DNA of 64,000 bases from assembly GCF_000143415.4 (NCBI RefSeq), contig NW_003314371.1, positions 207,031 through 271,030 on the forward strand. The letters are read 5' to 3'. Origin of the DNA: Selaginella moellendorffii. Its lineage: Eukaryota > Streptophyta > Lycopodiopsida > Selaginellales > Selaginellaceae. Position numbers and translations under genes: made by a program. Below are positions 38,828 through 49,766 of this stretch, piece by piece. Positions within the stretch are counted from its first letter, which is position 1. Every line of letters begins with the position of its first letter. The notes below the pieces were generated by a model, which had not been told where the DNA came from, searched no databases, and was given only the letters and a program-made list of their open reading frames with translations.

Positions 38828-40417
38828 ATGGACCAATGCATCAAGCTTATCAGATCGTGTGGGTCGCTTGCGGAGGCGGAGGATGCCCACTCGCGAGTCT
38901 CCCACCTCCGGGAGATCACTGCATCCAAATCGCTCCTCCTCTCCAACATGATGATCCAGGCTTACGCGCGGTGTGGCAGCTTGGATCGCGCTCGCCGGGT
39001 CTTCGATTCCATCCCTGCAGCGTCCAGAGATCGCTACTCCTGGGGACTCATGCTCTCTGCCTATGCCCAGAGCGGCAAACTCGACCAGGCGCGGCAGCTG
39101 TTCGTGGCCATGCCGGAGTGGAACCTGGCGGCCGTGAATGCGATGCTCTCGGTGCTTGCCCGGCTCGGGCAACTGGACGAGGCTAAGAGCCTGTTTGATT
39201 CAACGCCGGAGACCGACGAGATCACTTGGACTAGCATACTCTCAGCTCACTCGCGCAGCAACGATATCGAAAACGCAAGGAAACTCTTTGAAGCTATGCC
39301 GGAGTGGAGCTTAGTTTCGTGCAATGCTATCCTCGCAGCATTTGCCGCGAGTGGGTATTTGTCTAAAGCGAAAGCTGTTCTAAGCGAGATGAAAGAAATA
39401 AATCTAGTGTCGCTTAACACAGTACTTAATGCGTACTCTAAGCACGGATTACTTGCTCAAGCTAGAACCTTCTTTGAGAATATGCCGGAGCATAATCTTG
39501 TTTCTTGGAACTCACTACTCACTGTATATACCCAGAAGGGGCAAATTTCCCAAGCGATGGATCTCTTCGATCAAATGCCGGAGCTGGATCTCCTGGCCTC
39601 GACCTCCATTCTATCCGCTCACGCCCAAGCCGGAAACCTCTATCAAGCAAAATATCTCTTTGATTCAATGCCCGCCAGGGACGTGGTTGCATGGTCTGCT
39701 ATCCTAGCAGCCTATGCCAACGCCGGCGATCTCCAAGAATCCCTCTCGATCTTCGGCCAGATGCCCGAGCACGATCGCTTCTCCTGGACCTCGCTCCTCA
39801 TCGTGCTCGCCCACAACGGATTCGTCCACGAGACGAAACAGCTCTTCGACTCCATGCCAGAGCGCGACGCCGTGTGCTGGAACGTGATGATCGCGGCGCT
39901 GGGGCGCAAGGGCCTGCTGGACCGCGCGCGCCAGGCGCTGGATCGAATGCCCGATCCAAGCCTCGCGGCCTGGAACGCGATGGCAGTGTCGTGCGCGCAG
40001 CATGGCGCCCACGACCGCGCCGCGCGGATCGTCTCCTCCATCGCCATGCAAGGCCTCGAGCCCGACGACATGTCCTTCATCTGCGTCATGCTCGGGATCA
40101 CGCACCGCGGCGACGCGAGCTCCGGCATCCATCTCTTTCGATCGATCGCCCAGGACTTTGGGCTGGATCCTCCCAGCAAGCAGCTCCACTGCTGCGTGAT
40201 CGATCTGCTGGGACGGGCGGGGCGGCTGGACGAGGCCGAGGAAGTGATCCACAGCATGCCGTTTGAGCCCGAGTTCCAGGACTGGCAGTGCTTGCTCGCG
40301 GCTTGCAAGAGCCACAGGGACGACGATCGAGCGGCACGCATTGCAAAGTATCAGTCCTCGAGCCGCGCGTCCATCGCGAATGCCGCGCCATATCTCATCG
40401 TCGCGAGCATGGCTTAG
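38828..40417 (+). CDS. PPR protein with tandem S motifs and E-like end
   Basis: Intronless, 529 residues. After a short leader with SNMMIQAYARCGSLDRARRVF, the protein is a run of units of about 31 residues beginning MPEW-N/S-L-type sequence, for example MPEHNLVSWNSLLTVYTQKG. It closes with PDDMSFICVMLGITHRGDAS, a GLDPPSKQLHCCVIDLLGRA block and EFQDWQCLLAACKSHRDD, an E-type region without DYW. Expected role is RNA binding in an organelle. Codons become more GC-rich toward the 3' half. A tandem repeat array follows about 90 bp after the stop. Confidence 0.87.
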   Translation: MDQCIKLIRSCGSLAEAEDAHSRVSHLREITASKSLLLSNMMIQAYARCGSLDRARRVFDSIPAASRDRYSWGLMLSAYAQSGKLDQARQLFVAMPEWNLAAVNAMLSVLARLGQLDEAKSLFDSTPETDEITWTSILSAHSRSNDIENARKLFEAMPEWSLVSCNAILAAFAASGYLSKAKAVLSEMKEINLVSLNTVLNAYSKHGLLAQARTFFENMPEHNLVSWNSLLTVYTQKGQISQAMDLFDQMPELDLLASTSILSAHAQAGNLYQAKYLFDSMPARDVVAWSAILAAYANAGDLQESLSIFGQMPEHDRFSWTSLLIVLAHNGFVHETKQLFDSMPERDAVCWNVMIAALGRKGLLDRARQALDRMPDPSLAAWNAMAVSCAQHGAHDRAARIVSSIAMQGLEPDDMSFICVMLGITHRGDASSGIHLFRSIAQDFGLDPPSKQLHCCVIDLLGRAGRLDEAEEVIHSMPFEPEFQDWQCLLAACKSHRDDDRAARIAKYQSSSRASIANAAPYLIVASMA

Positions 40418-40505
40418 AGGTTTCTTGGCTGGACGAAAGTTGGCAACTTATCAAGCTTTGGAGCTTCTATCTTGCGTGACAATTCAATCGTGCATAAACA
40501 TCGGC
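40418..40505. other. PPR 3' flank
   Basis: Short flank with a probable 3' UTR, continuing into the tandem array; it contains a partial version of the repeat unit (GACAATTCAATCGTGCATAA). Confidence 0.4.
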
Positions 40506-41060
40506 ACTTTGGCCGCGCGATCCAGGTATCATGGAAAAGTTGGCACGTCAAGCTTGGACTTCTCAAGGAAAGATCTTCTGTGACCATTCAATCTTGCGTG
40601 GGAATACATCTTGAGAAGTACTCTAGAATATTATAGATATCAGACTTTGGCCGCGCGCGATGGAGCGTTTCATCTGGCTGGAATTTTGGGAACTTCTAAA
40701 GGAAAGATCTTCTGTGACCATTCAATCTTGCATAGAAATGCATCTTGCCAAGCACTCTAGAATATTATAGATATCACGGGCCATGGAGCATTTCATCTGG
40801 CTGGAATTTTGGGAATTTCTAAAGGAAAGATCTCTGTGACGATCTTGCATATCTTGCATGAGAAGTACTCTAGAAATCAGTGGCCACTTTGGCCGCGCAA
40901 TGGACCATTTCATCTGTAAAGTTGGCTGGAATCTTTGGAACTAATGAAGGACAGATCTTCTGTGACGATCTTGCATAAAAATACATCTTGCATGGAAGTA
41001 CTCTAGAATAATTACAGATACAGTGGCCACTTTGGCCACGCGAAACTTTCCATGGGGCTT
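40506..41060. repeat. Degenerate tandem array, unit about 110-143 bp
   Basis: The marker ACTTTGGCCGCGC (or a variant) recurs at 40506, 40644, about 40776 (degenerate), 40886 and 41029, giving spacings of 138, 132, 110 and 143 bp. Inside each unit GGAAAGATCTTCTGTGAC, ATCTTGCAT and GTACTCTAGAATA-like blocks repeat. The array fills the gap between the convergent PPR and F-box genes. Confidence 0.8.
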
Positions 41061-41104
41061 TTCATCCACTGCCGGATGAAAGAACCATGATCCAGTCATT
41101 CTCG

Positions 41105-42439
41105 TCAGAAGGAATTCATCTCCAGCAAGTAAGTCCGGCGCCTCGCAAGCAGGCAAGCGGCGGTCTTGAACGGCTCCCCGAAAGCTCGAGCTATGAAACC
41201 ATCGTCCTCCTTGGTGGTCGGCCGCTCGCTCGGCCGAATGGCCACCAGCGTCACGCCTTTCATGGAGCAGCCATTGGGGAGGCTCAAGCTCGGCGCGTAC
41301 CAGAGCTTCATGTTGAGATCCGGTACCTGCGTCCTGCTCGACGACGCGGACGCCGCCACCGGCTTGTCCCTGAAGTCGTGGAGCTGCCGCTTGCTCATGC
41401 ACAGCAGCCCCTGATCGTCCGCGTCCGTGAGAACCAGCGTCTCCAGCGTGAGATGATCCGAGATGATCTGCTGGAGCAAGTAGTGCCGCGCTGAGGCAGC
41501 GATGAGCGAGCTGATCGTCCACACCACCCGCTTCTTCAAGCCCCCGTCGGTGTAGAACGAGTCCGGGATGCATCCGCCATCGCCACCCTCCTCGGGCTCC
41601 TCGAGCTCCTTCGCCGCTGGCCACTTTCCATCGGCCTCCACCATGGACGCGGCCCCGAGAATGACGCAGCTCTCCAGCGTGCTCCCAAACTCGGCCTTCC
41701 ACTTGAGCAGCACCCCTTCCTCGATCCCGAGCTCGCCACCGGGGAGCTCGATCCTCAAGTGGCGGATCACCTTGAAGCTCTTGAGCACCTCGCTGGGGGA
41801 ATGGTGCGAGACCTCGGCCAGGACGGCGCTCTTCCTCGGCCCCAGGAAGTGCTGGAGGAGCTGGAGCGGCCTCACGAAGCTCCCGAAGACCAATCGCATC
41901 AGCTGGCCCAGGAAGCCTTTGCTCTTGCCGCTCAAGTTGCAGTCCTCGCCCGAGATCACGCAGTCGACCTTGACGGTCACGTCCTCGACGTGGGCGGCCA
42001 GCGCCTGGAATCGCTTGGAAACGGCGCAGCACCTCCCCAGCACCTTGATATCGCCCACCTTGTTGAGGATCAGCACGAGGAGCGAGTCGGGCAGCTGGTC
42101 GAAGCAATCCGTACCGCAAAACCCTGGAGAGCCCTCTCCTTCGCTGTCCGAGCTGGGATTCACCGCCTCCCACCATCCATCCTCCTCCGAGTCGAGCATC
42201 GCGGCGAACATCGCTGGGCCGCAGCGTAAACCTGGCCAATCCGCGCGGCGGCGATAGGCGGCTTGTTCTATCGCCGCCGCCTCCGCATTCCCGGATTCTA
42301 GGAGCCGCCTTACCGCAAGATCGCGTTGGAGATCGAGCGCGCTTTCCCTAGCCGCCGCGCGCCACTGCTCCGTGGTTAGCCCTAGCCCGAGGGGACCTCG
42401 GTTCCACTGACAGAGCTCGTACACCCCAGCACCGTACAT
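41105..42439 (-). CDS. AUF1/2-like F-box protein
   Basis: Intronless, up to 444 residues. The F-box (FDQLPDSLLVLILNKVGDIK, about residues 113-132 and on to KRFQALA) would bind SKP1 in an SCF ubiquitin ligase. Further conserved blocks are IRHLRIELPGGEL, LLKWKAEFGSTLESCVILGA, KKRVVWTISSLIAASARHYL, the NMKLWYAPSLSLPNG segment and the terminal RRRTYLLEMNSF, matching auxin-up-regulated F-box (AUF) proteins. The first 77 residues before MFAAMLDSEED have no counterpart in the family as I know it, so the true start may be Met78 or Met81. A CCACGTCA element lies just upstream. Confidence 0.85.
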   Translation of the reverse strand: MYGAGVYELCQWNRGPLGLGLTTEQWRAAARESALDLQRDLAVRRLLESGNAEAAAIEQAAYRRRADWPGLRCGPAMFAAMLDSEEDGWWEAVNPSSDSEGEGSPGFCGTDCFDQLPDSLLVLILNKVGDIKVLGRCCAVSKRFQALAAHVEDVTVKVDCVISGEDCNLSGKSKGFLGQLMRLVFGSFVRPLQLLQHFLGPRKSAVLAEVSHHSPSEVLKSFKVIRHLRIELPGGELGIEEGVLLKWKAEFGSTLESCVILGAASMVEADGKWPAAKELEEPEEGGDGGCIPDSFYTDGGLKKRVVWTISSLIAASARHYLLQQIISDHLTLETLVLTDADDQGLLCMSKRQLHDFRDKPVAASASSSRTQVPDLNMKLWYAPSLSLPNGCSMKGVTLVAIRPSERPTTKEDDGFIARAFGEPFKTAACLLARRRTYLLEMNSF

Positions 42440-42500
42440 AGAAAGCCGTTAGGCATCTGTCTAGCTAACGGATCTTTCTAGGCCGACGGCTCGGATACCG

Positions 42501-42508
42501 CCACGTCA
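42501..42508 (-). promoter_or_regulatory. ACGT element (TGACGTGG on the minus strand)
   Basis: CCACGTCA on the plus strand reads TGACGTGG on the strand of the F-box gene, about 60 bp upstream of its first ATG. This is a bZIP-type ACGT element by sequence. Confidence 0.4.
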
Positions 42509-43447
42509 GTCACATTCTCTCTAGATATTTCTTTTTTCCAACTAACGGCTACCTCAAGTTTTTTAGGGCATGCGCACAGTTTAGAATTAAAGTGAAATCA
42601 TAGAAAATCTTCGTTCTTTTCGGATCACAAGTGGATTGCCGCTGTCTCTTTCGATTCTCGATTCTATAATCACAAGTAAAACCCTTTGGAAGATCTGGAT
42701 AGAGTAGCAAACGCTCAACTAGGAGCCAGTGGAAAAAATCCCTGCTCCTCCAAAATCCACCCATTGAGCTCGAATCTCCACGCGCCCACATTTTTCCTTG
42801 CAAGATCCTGACCCCCGGATCTCTTCCAAGCGATTTCTTTATCTAGGGGATCTAGCAAGGGCCCTTGTAGTTTCAACGCTCCAATCCAAAAGATCAAACT
42901 CCTCCCGCCACGAAAGTGGTCCCTAGAGCTAGGGCTCCACGATGACGGAATGTTCCAAAACCCTAATTCCTTGTCACAACGCTGCTGCGATCCATCCATG
43001 CCAGGAGACAAAGGAGGATTTGTCCAGGCCTTTGGGGCTGACGAAGGGCGGCGATCATCCCCACAATGGGGAGGGGATGGATGAGAAGAGAATTTTTCCA
43101 ACCACCAAATGTCGCGATACCTTTCCCTTGCCACAAGCTGGCAGCCTTGTCGGCATGCGTGTTTAGCTGGCTTGTCTTTGTCCCATTGCTTACCAAGGCC
43201 AGCCATATCCATGGGCCGCGTAATGTGGATGCCAGCCCTAATCCGGCGCATATTCTCCGGACGTGAATCATAAGATAATAGAATATGCGCTTGATGCCAG
43301 ATGGGCATACACATGGGTGGGGGGTCATGGGTACGGCCGGCAAAGGTGCTTGGGTCCCACGTATGGCTGGACGCCATGTGGCCGCACACGCGACATGCGT
43401 CATGCGGGGCGGGTCATTCCATTCTCCCCCACCATGTGCGTGGGTGG

Positions 43448-43477
43448 CATGGCCATGGCCATGGCCATGCGCATGCA
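43448..43477. repeat. CATGGC tandem repeat with RY-like end
   Basis: Four CATGGC units in a row followed by CATGCGCATGCA. CATGCA is the core of RY/Sph elements bound by B3 factors; function here is not shown by the sequence. Confidence 0.5.
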
Positions 43478-43917
43478 CGCCATTGGCTGGCATTGGCGGC
43501 GGGGCCCGTTGGCCACCTCATGCCACCCTTGCCAAGAAGAAAAGAACGGGCGGAATGGTAAAAACAGACAGGCCAAGGAGTGGAGAGGATGGGTAAAAAG
43601 TGGAATAAAATAACAGACAGGCGCTGTGGAGGATCCGAGGTAAATAACGCCGCCGTAAATTTGGAGGCTGCATTGGCTATGAAAATGAATGAACAAGGGG
43701 TTGCAGCATTGAAGAACAGGGACAGCGCCGAGGAATAGCCGACGACGAAACTCCTCCAAGAGATTTTGGATTCGATCGATCGGGGATCAAGGGCGAGAGT
43801 GGGGATTTCTTCTCCTCAACCCTCTCAATTGGGAGCTTAATTTGCAGTGTAGTGTGAGTTTGTGAGAGCGTGGAGAGTGTGAGAGAGTGTGTGGGGAGGG
43901 AATATAGTCAATCATAG

Positions 43918-45853
43918 ATGGCGGCAGAGGACGTAACAGAGGTCACTAAATCGCCAGAGCCTGTCGCTCCTGCCGAGGAGCCTGTGAAGGAATCGTCTCC
44001 TCCGGAAGCTCCGGCTCCAGCTCCTCCAGCGCCAGCAGGGGAGGCGGTGGCCAAGGAGGGAGAGGAAGCTCCAGCCAAGGAAGGAGGAGAGGAGGCTCCA
44101 GCCAAGGAGGAGGGCGGCGATGTAGCGGCGGCCAAGCCGGCAGCGCCACCCAAGCCGCCCAAGCCCACCAAGGAGGAGCTGGAGAAGAAAGCTCTCGAGG
44201 AATTCAAGCTCAAGGTGGCCGAGGCGATCAAGGCCAACGCTTTCGTGCCGCCTCCTCCGCCACCACCGCCCAAGGAAGAGCCCGCCAAGGAGGAGGAGCC
44301 CAAGGAAGGAGTTGCCAAGGAGGAGGAGCCCAAGGACGCCGCCGCCGCCGCCACCACGGAGGTGGCGGAGACGAAGAAGCTGGATGAGGAAGCCGCGGAA
44401 GAGAAAGCTCCCGAGGAGCCTGCGCCAGCGCCAGCGGCGGTGGAATCGAGCGAGAAAGCGGTAGAGCCGGCGGTAGAGCCAGTGGCGGCACCACCAGCGG
44501 CGGAGGAGAAGATCGAGGAGGAGCCCAAGGCGGCGGAGGAGCCGGAGACGCCGCCCGAGGACGTGTTCCTGTGGGGGATCCCGCTGCTCCACACCGAGGG
44601 CGACGAGCGCACGGACGTGATCCTGGGCAAGTTCCTCAAGGCGCGCGACTTCAAGGTCTCGCAGGCGCTGGCGATGCTCAAGAACTGCGTGCTGTGGCGC
44701 AAGAGCTTCAAGGCGGACGAGATCCTGGACGAGGAGCTGGGCGCCGACTTCGATGGCATGGCATTCATGTTTGGCGAGGACAAGGAGGGGCACCCGGTGT
44801 GCTACAACGTGTTTGGCGTCCTCCAGGACAAGGATCTCTACTCCAAGGTGTTTGGCGACGACGCCGCCAGGTTCCTGCGCTGGAGGGTCCAGCTCCAGGA
44901 GAAGGGCGTCAAGATGCTCAAGCTGGAGCCGAGCACGCCCAATGCGCTGCTCCAGGTGATCGATCTCAAGAACGCGCCATGGCCGGCTAAGAAGGTGCGC
45001 AGTGTTCTTCTCAAGGCGATCAGCCTCCTCCAGGACAATTACCCCGAGCTGGTCATCAAGAATGTGAGTATCATCCTCTTCCTCGCAAGATCTCTGTTTG
45101 CTCACTCAATTTGGCCGATCGATCGATCGATCGATCTCGCAGGTGTTCATCAATGTTCCATGGTACTACAGCGCCGTCTTCTCGCTGCTCAGCCCCTTCC
45201 TCACGCAGCACCAGAAGAACAAATTCGTGGTCACGCGGCTGGGCAAATCGACCGAGGCATTGTTCAAGTAAGTTCCTCTCTCTCACTCGATGCGAGTTCT
45301 CCGGGATTGATCTGGAATTTCTGGATTGGAATCCAGGCTGATCTCGCCGGAGAAGGTCCCCATCCAGTACGGTGGATTGGGCAGGGCCGGGGACGACGAG
45401 TTCTCGGGCGCCGACGCACCTGTCACGGAGCTACCAATCAAAGCCGGGGAGAAGAAGACGGTCGAGCTGGCAGTAACCACGGTGAGTACCACGGTTCACC
45501 GCATATGCGTGGAATATTCCCCCAGCGCGAATATTCACCTGCGGGGTTTGGAATATTCGTCCGGATTTGAAAAATCTCACCCTTTGTTTTTCTAACAGGG
45601 CGGATCAAGCATCACTTGGGACTTGGTGGTGGTGGGGAGCGAGGTGAGCTATGGCGCCGAGTTCCAACCGGATCAGGAGGGCGGCTACACGACGATCATC
45701 GAGAAGACGAAGAAGATCTCGGCGCAATTAGAGGAGCCCATCCGGAACTCGTTCAAGGCGTCGGAGCCCGGCAAGGTGGTCCTCTCCATCGACAACTCCT
45801 TGTCCAAGAAGAAGAAATCGGTGGTCTACAGGCACATTGTCAAGGCTGCGTGA
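43918..45853 (+). CDS. Patellin (SEC14-GOLD phosphoinositide-binding protein)
   Basis: Patellins bind phosphoinositides and act in cell-plate and membrane trafficking. Four exons: 43918-45063, 45143-45267, 45337-45481 and 45599-45853 (556 residues). Residues about 1-210 form an acidic Pro/Ala/Glu/Lys-rich region, with an eight-proline run after AFV. The CRAL-TRIO N-terminal part starts near WGIPLLHTEGDERTDVILGK. The SEC14 lipid-binding domain follows (FDGMAFMFGEDKEGHPVCYN, LLQDNYPELVIKN, VFINVPWYYSAVFSLLSPFL). A C-terminal GOLD domain has GSSITWDLVVVGSEVSYGAE and ends SVVYRHIVKAA. Intron 1 carries a GATC microsatellite near 45117-45138. Confidence 0.93.
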
Positions 45854-46900
45854 GTGGCAACAGCAATCGGAACAGCGATAACACTCGAGGGCGGGCGGAC
45901 GATTTTAGTTTACCAGCGTACAGATCGGATCTTGCGGGAGTTTTTGGGGCTTTCTTCTCTCCTTTCTCACTCTCTCACTCTTCTTTCTCTTCTCATCATC
46001 TCTTCTCGATCCTCCTTCCTTCCTTCTTCAAAAGCGTTTGAGACTGGTACTCTTATGTACAGCAGGGATCAAGCTGGTTGTGTGAATGTCTTACTTAGAG
46101 AATTCTTTGGTTGAATGATAATGGACAGATTATAACTTTTCTTCTCTTCGTGCTTCCCGTTCGCTGCCACGCCAAGCAACAGCGTCATTGCCCAAAGCTT
46201 GGAAGATTCGGTTGGAGGCACATTGAATTCGTGACTGGCTGGCTGCTTCGCTGCGGGCCAAGAGCGCGAGAGTGCGCGTGTGATCGCTGGCCGGTAGGAT
46301 GGTGTGCCTCGCTGTTCTGCTGGCTTTCTTGGTGTCCTTGACAAATAAATTTGCTGCTGGCGGCACGACCCAAGGCACGAACTTGCAGCCAGAGTTTTTA
46401 AATTTGCTTCTTCGCTGGTGTCTCGTTCGATTGATTGCTATGGCTGGTGCTGGAGGCGATCCTGGTCCTGCGATCAAGATCCACTCATTCATTCATTCAT
46501 TCATGTGCGTGTTTGTGGGCGTGTTTTTGGCGCAGGCATCTGGTGTTTTGTGTGTCCCCCCTTCACCTCTTTAAGAAGCTGTGGAAGTTGGGGGCGGTTT
46601 GGTCAGCAACAAGAGCAGCAGGGAGGCAGGGCAGTGGTGCTGCAGTCCAAGTCTATCCATGTCTCTTCCAGGATCTCCACTCCAGTTCCCAGCCTATAGG
46701 TGGTGGAAGCGGCTAAGGCAACAGTGAGTCCATGTGCGTTTATGGCGCTTGCTTGCTTGCTTGCTTGCCTGCCTGCTTGTCGTCCTCTCCTCTCGCCAGT
46801 TTGAACACTGGAATTCGCGCTCGTGGTTAAAAAGTCATTTTTAAGAGTGGTGATCTGGGTGGCATCACAATCTACAGTGCTGTGGGCCACCTTTCAACTC
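45854..46900. other. Patellin 3' UTR and flank
   Basis: CT-rich 3' UTR to about 46130, then unassigned sequence with ATTC (near 46488-46504) and GCTT/GCCT (46748-46776) microsatellites. No gene was recognised. Confidence 0.45.
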
Positions 46901-48390
46901 TCATTTGAACTTGTTTAGACCTTTCTAAAAACTTTAATTTATTCTTTCTCAAATTGCGTTATTTAATTTTTCTCCTAAAGTTTTTGTGATAAGTAATATC
47001 TATATTTTAATACAAGAGCATCACTTCTAAATTTAGTTTATATATAAATATTTTCTTAAAATGTATAGTTTTTTACTATTAATGTTTTCTAAGCTAAGCA
47101 TGTAACACATTAAAAGTGAATATAAATTCTTGAAGCAATTTGGAGTGTATGTGTAGGATGAAATGTAAAGATTATGAGACAAAAAATTGGTTTTCTTGCA
47201 AATTAAATTCAGATGATAAGCTGATACACAGAGCTGCTCATAATGTCAAGTACGGTAAGCTTGATGAAGATTGATTTCTCATCCAAAATCTATTAAACCC
47301 ACTGCAGGAAAAAGAGTATTTTTTACACTTACTCATTTCCTTCAGCTTTTATCCACTCATCATTTTGTTGTTCCTACTCAGCTATAGTTTCCATGGTTCT
47401 TCTCGGTGCAATTTATTTGTTTCACAAAGGACTTATGGTGTCTTCACCAATGTCAATTTCTTCAACAAAAAAGAATCTGCATTGGGTGCTTTTCAACTTT
47501 GACAATCCTGCCCACTGGGAAAAACTAGTTGCTGGCAAGACTGTGATAAAAAAAATTCGAACATTGCACCTAGACTTATATGAGTCAAGGCTCAGTGTTA
47601 TAGTTGCAGAACAAATATCTCACCTGGAATTCTACGTGTCAAGGCTGGGTGTTATAGTTCTCAATCAACACCCTCACATCACAATCCATATGCCCTTAAA
47701 CCATGATATAATTCATGCACGAAGGTGGTCTTGTCAGGATGGCCACTGTGGTGCCTTGGTTTGGCAAACCATTTTGATTTGTTCAAAAAGTCCTGTAAGT
47801 TTTATTGGAGGAGCCCTCTGAACACGTTCCATATTATAGTAGGATAGTGGAGTTTGCAAAACCAGTGCATGGAACTCTATGCCTCGTTTCATGTGGCAGC
47901 GGCTTTGATGATAGTGACCAGTTTGTGGTCTTGGAGCTGCATGGCGGAGAGTGAAGGATCTGGTGCTTGTGGTATGTGAATTGCTGGCCAAGCAAGGGTT
48001 CAAGCAGCATCCAGGCTGTATTGCAACGACGATTAACCCTTCATCTGTGAGTTCTTGGCGTGTGTGTGTGTGTGTGTAAGAGAGAGAGTTTGGAGTGTAA
48101 TTCTAAAATCATAGAAAATTTGCTCAGCATAAAGTGTTTAGTTGGTAAAGTGTTTTTGATTTATATATTATCTCATCACAATTGACGCATTGTTTAGTAA
48201 GAATGGAATTAAGGGAGCTAGAAATGCCATTTTGATTCTTGCCCAAACATGCATATCACATGTTTCAAATTTCTTTTCTCTCTCACAACACTGTGCGAGA
48301 CAATAAAATTTTATTAAAATATTTCAGTAAAACATAGTTAAAGAAATGACAATTACCCCTCCATCCGACGGCTGGCATTGGCTGGATCTA
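46901..48390. other. AT-rich unassigned region with a short open frame
   Basis: Base composition shifts to AT-rich DNA unlike the flanking genes. One plus-strand frame at 47393-47821 (142 codons) shows no known domain and contains an imperfect duplication (around 47585 and 47642, GTCAAGGCT-GTGTTATAGTT). A TG microsatellite lies near 48060-48078. Probably an old insertion; nothing is assigned. Confidence 0.35.
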
Positions 48391-49320
48391 TATTATTATA
48401 GATAAGTTGCCAGTAACAAGCTCCATCCGAGACTGACCAGGATCTGTTGGGGACGCCTTGGCCAGTGATGCCCGGCGAGGAGTATGTAGACAAGGCCGTG
48501 GAGGTTTTCCGCGTTCCTGGCCATCACTTGTGCCTCCGACTCCACTATGGCGCGAATGCATCCAGCACCCGTTTGTCGCTCGTCCAGTGCTCCGGCTGCA
48601 TGCCAGGTACTCTGCGTCGGATGAGTGCGCGGAGAGGATCTCAATGGTTGTCATCAGCTTCGGCTTTGGCGGAGAAGGATGAGAGGTAGAATTTCTCCCC
48701 ATTTCTTTGCAGCTGTTTATATTCTTCTGTGTCTTCGTCAGGATTGAGCTTGTGAGCAATGGTCGGCCTGTTCACTGGGAATCTAGCGTATGCGCACTGG
48801 CCAAAGTTATGGTGGTACGATGGGATCCAAATCATGGTGGTGAGGGCCTCGATCAAGTTTGCTTTTGTTTTCATGTCTGTCCATCCAACTTTCTTGTCTG
48901 CGTGACCAACACTCACGATTTCTTGCCACCATGCCTGGAGTTCAGTGCCATCCCGGACTGAAGCATGTAGAAAGTGTCTGCGTAGTCTGTCACCCATTGC
49001 TTCAATGCACTCCAGATGTTCAGTCCATCCACTGCATAAGAGTTTCAAGCTAGAAATCCCCTTTCCTGGCGATCAAGTCAACTGGAAGTCCCTCTTGGTC
49101 GAATCTCCACAGCGATCCATAGATGACAGCACTCAGTTCTATGGAGTACTTTCCCGTCGTGATGATTCCTGATGCATTGATCAGTGCTTGGCGAGCTTTG
49201 AAATTGAAGTGCGGAATCAGCAGGAGGTAGATTGGATGAAGAATGCTCAGCTGCCTGTGCGTAGCAATTTTAAACGGTTCCATGACGGCATGCATCCTCA
49301 GCCTGGATGAGAGCGATCAG
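48391..49320 (-). pseudogene. Lipoxygenase pseudogene (3' part)
   Basis: Minus-strand pieces match the C-terminal half of plant lipoxygenases in order. [32 protein letters not shown] and [12 protein letters not shown] lie in 49050-49295. AWWQEIVSVGHADKK, LIEALTTMIWIPSYHHNFGQ and NRPTIAHKLNPDEDTEEYKQ lie in 48641-48980, and EILSAHSSDAEYL with a broken GITGQGVPN end lies near 48420-48700. Frame shifts separate the parts. The HRDTMN segment is missing, the SALHAAVNFGQ iron-ligand region is shortened by three residues, and the first half of the enzyme is absent. It is therefore not a functional dioxygenase. Confidence 0.8.
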
Positions 49321-49766
49321 GTACGCATTGCTATATATTTTTTATATAATTCTTGGATTCCTCGGGTTTTTTTACTTGATTTAATGGCAGCACGTGGAGA
49401 ACAAACACTTTGCGTCGGTACGAGCTTTGTCTTTCTTTCCTTTTTATTTCTTTCGTTTTCGGTTTTTGAGGAGTGGCTCCAAGCGATTCCTACCTGGTGG
49501 CGAAGTTCCAGCGGTCCAGACTCCCAGTTCTAAACGAAACCTGAACACTGTCAATTTGTGATGTGTACAATGGAAAAATCCGAATCATGATCATCTTCAG
49601 CTAGGCCTTGTTGATAAAATATGGTGTTGGCCAGTCTTAGCCAATTTTCTTGACCGCCATTGTTCTCAACCATTATTTCTTAGGGATTGCTAGACTAATT
49701 TATCAAAGTTAAGCATATGCAACCATAGTTCATAGAGAGGAAACAAATATAGAACAAGAGCTTTGC
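49321..49766. other. Unassigned spacer
   Basis: Between the lipoxygenase relic and the end of the Crinkler-like gene. No coding or RNA feature was recognised; the right side is probably the 3' UTR of the minus-strand gene. Confidence 0.4.

Larger units (their letters stand above)
42440..43917. other. Divergent promoter region, F-box / patellin
   Basis: No gene was recognised in this interval between two divergent genes. It contains CATGGC tandem repeats with an adjoining RY-type GCGCATGCAC (about 43448-43477). The right 150 bp are TC- and GA-rich and are probably the patellin 5' UTR. Confidence 0.45.

Noticed and set aside
43912-45105. A 397-codon minus-strand frame opposite patellin
   Set aside because: Leu/Arg-rich shadow of the Pro/Glu/Lys-rich N-terminus of patellin; the plus strand has clear SEC14 and GOLD domains.
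47393-47821. 142-codon frame as a protein-coding gene
   Set aside because: No domain, AT-rich context and an internal duplication; more likely chance within decayed DNA.
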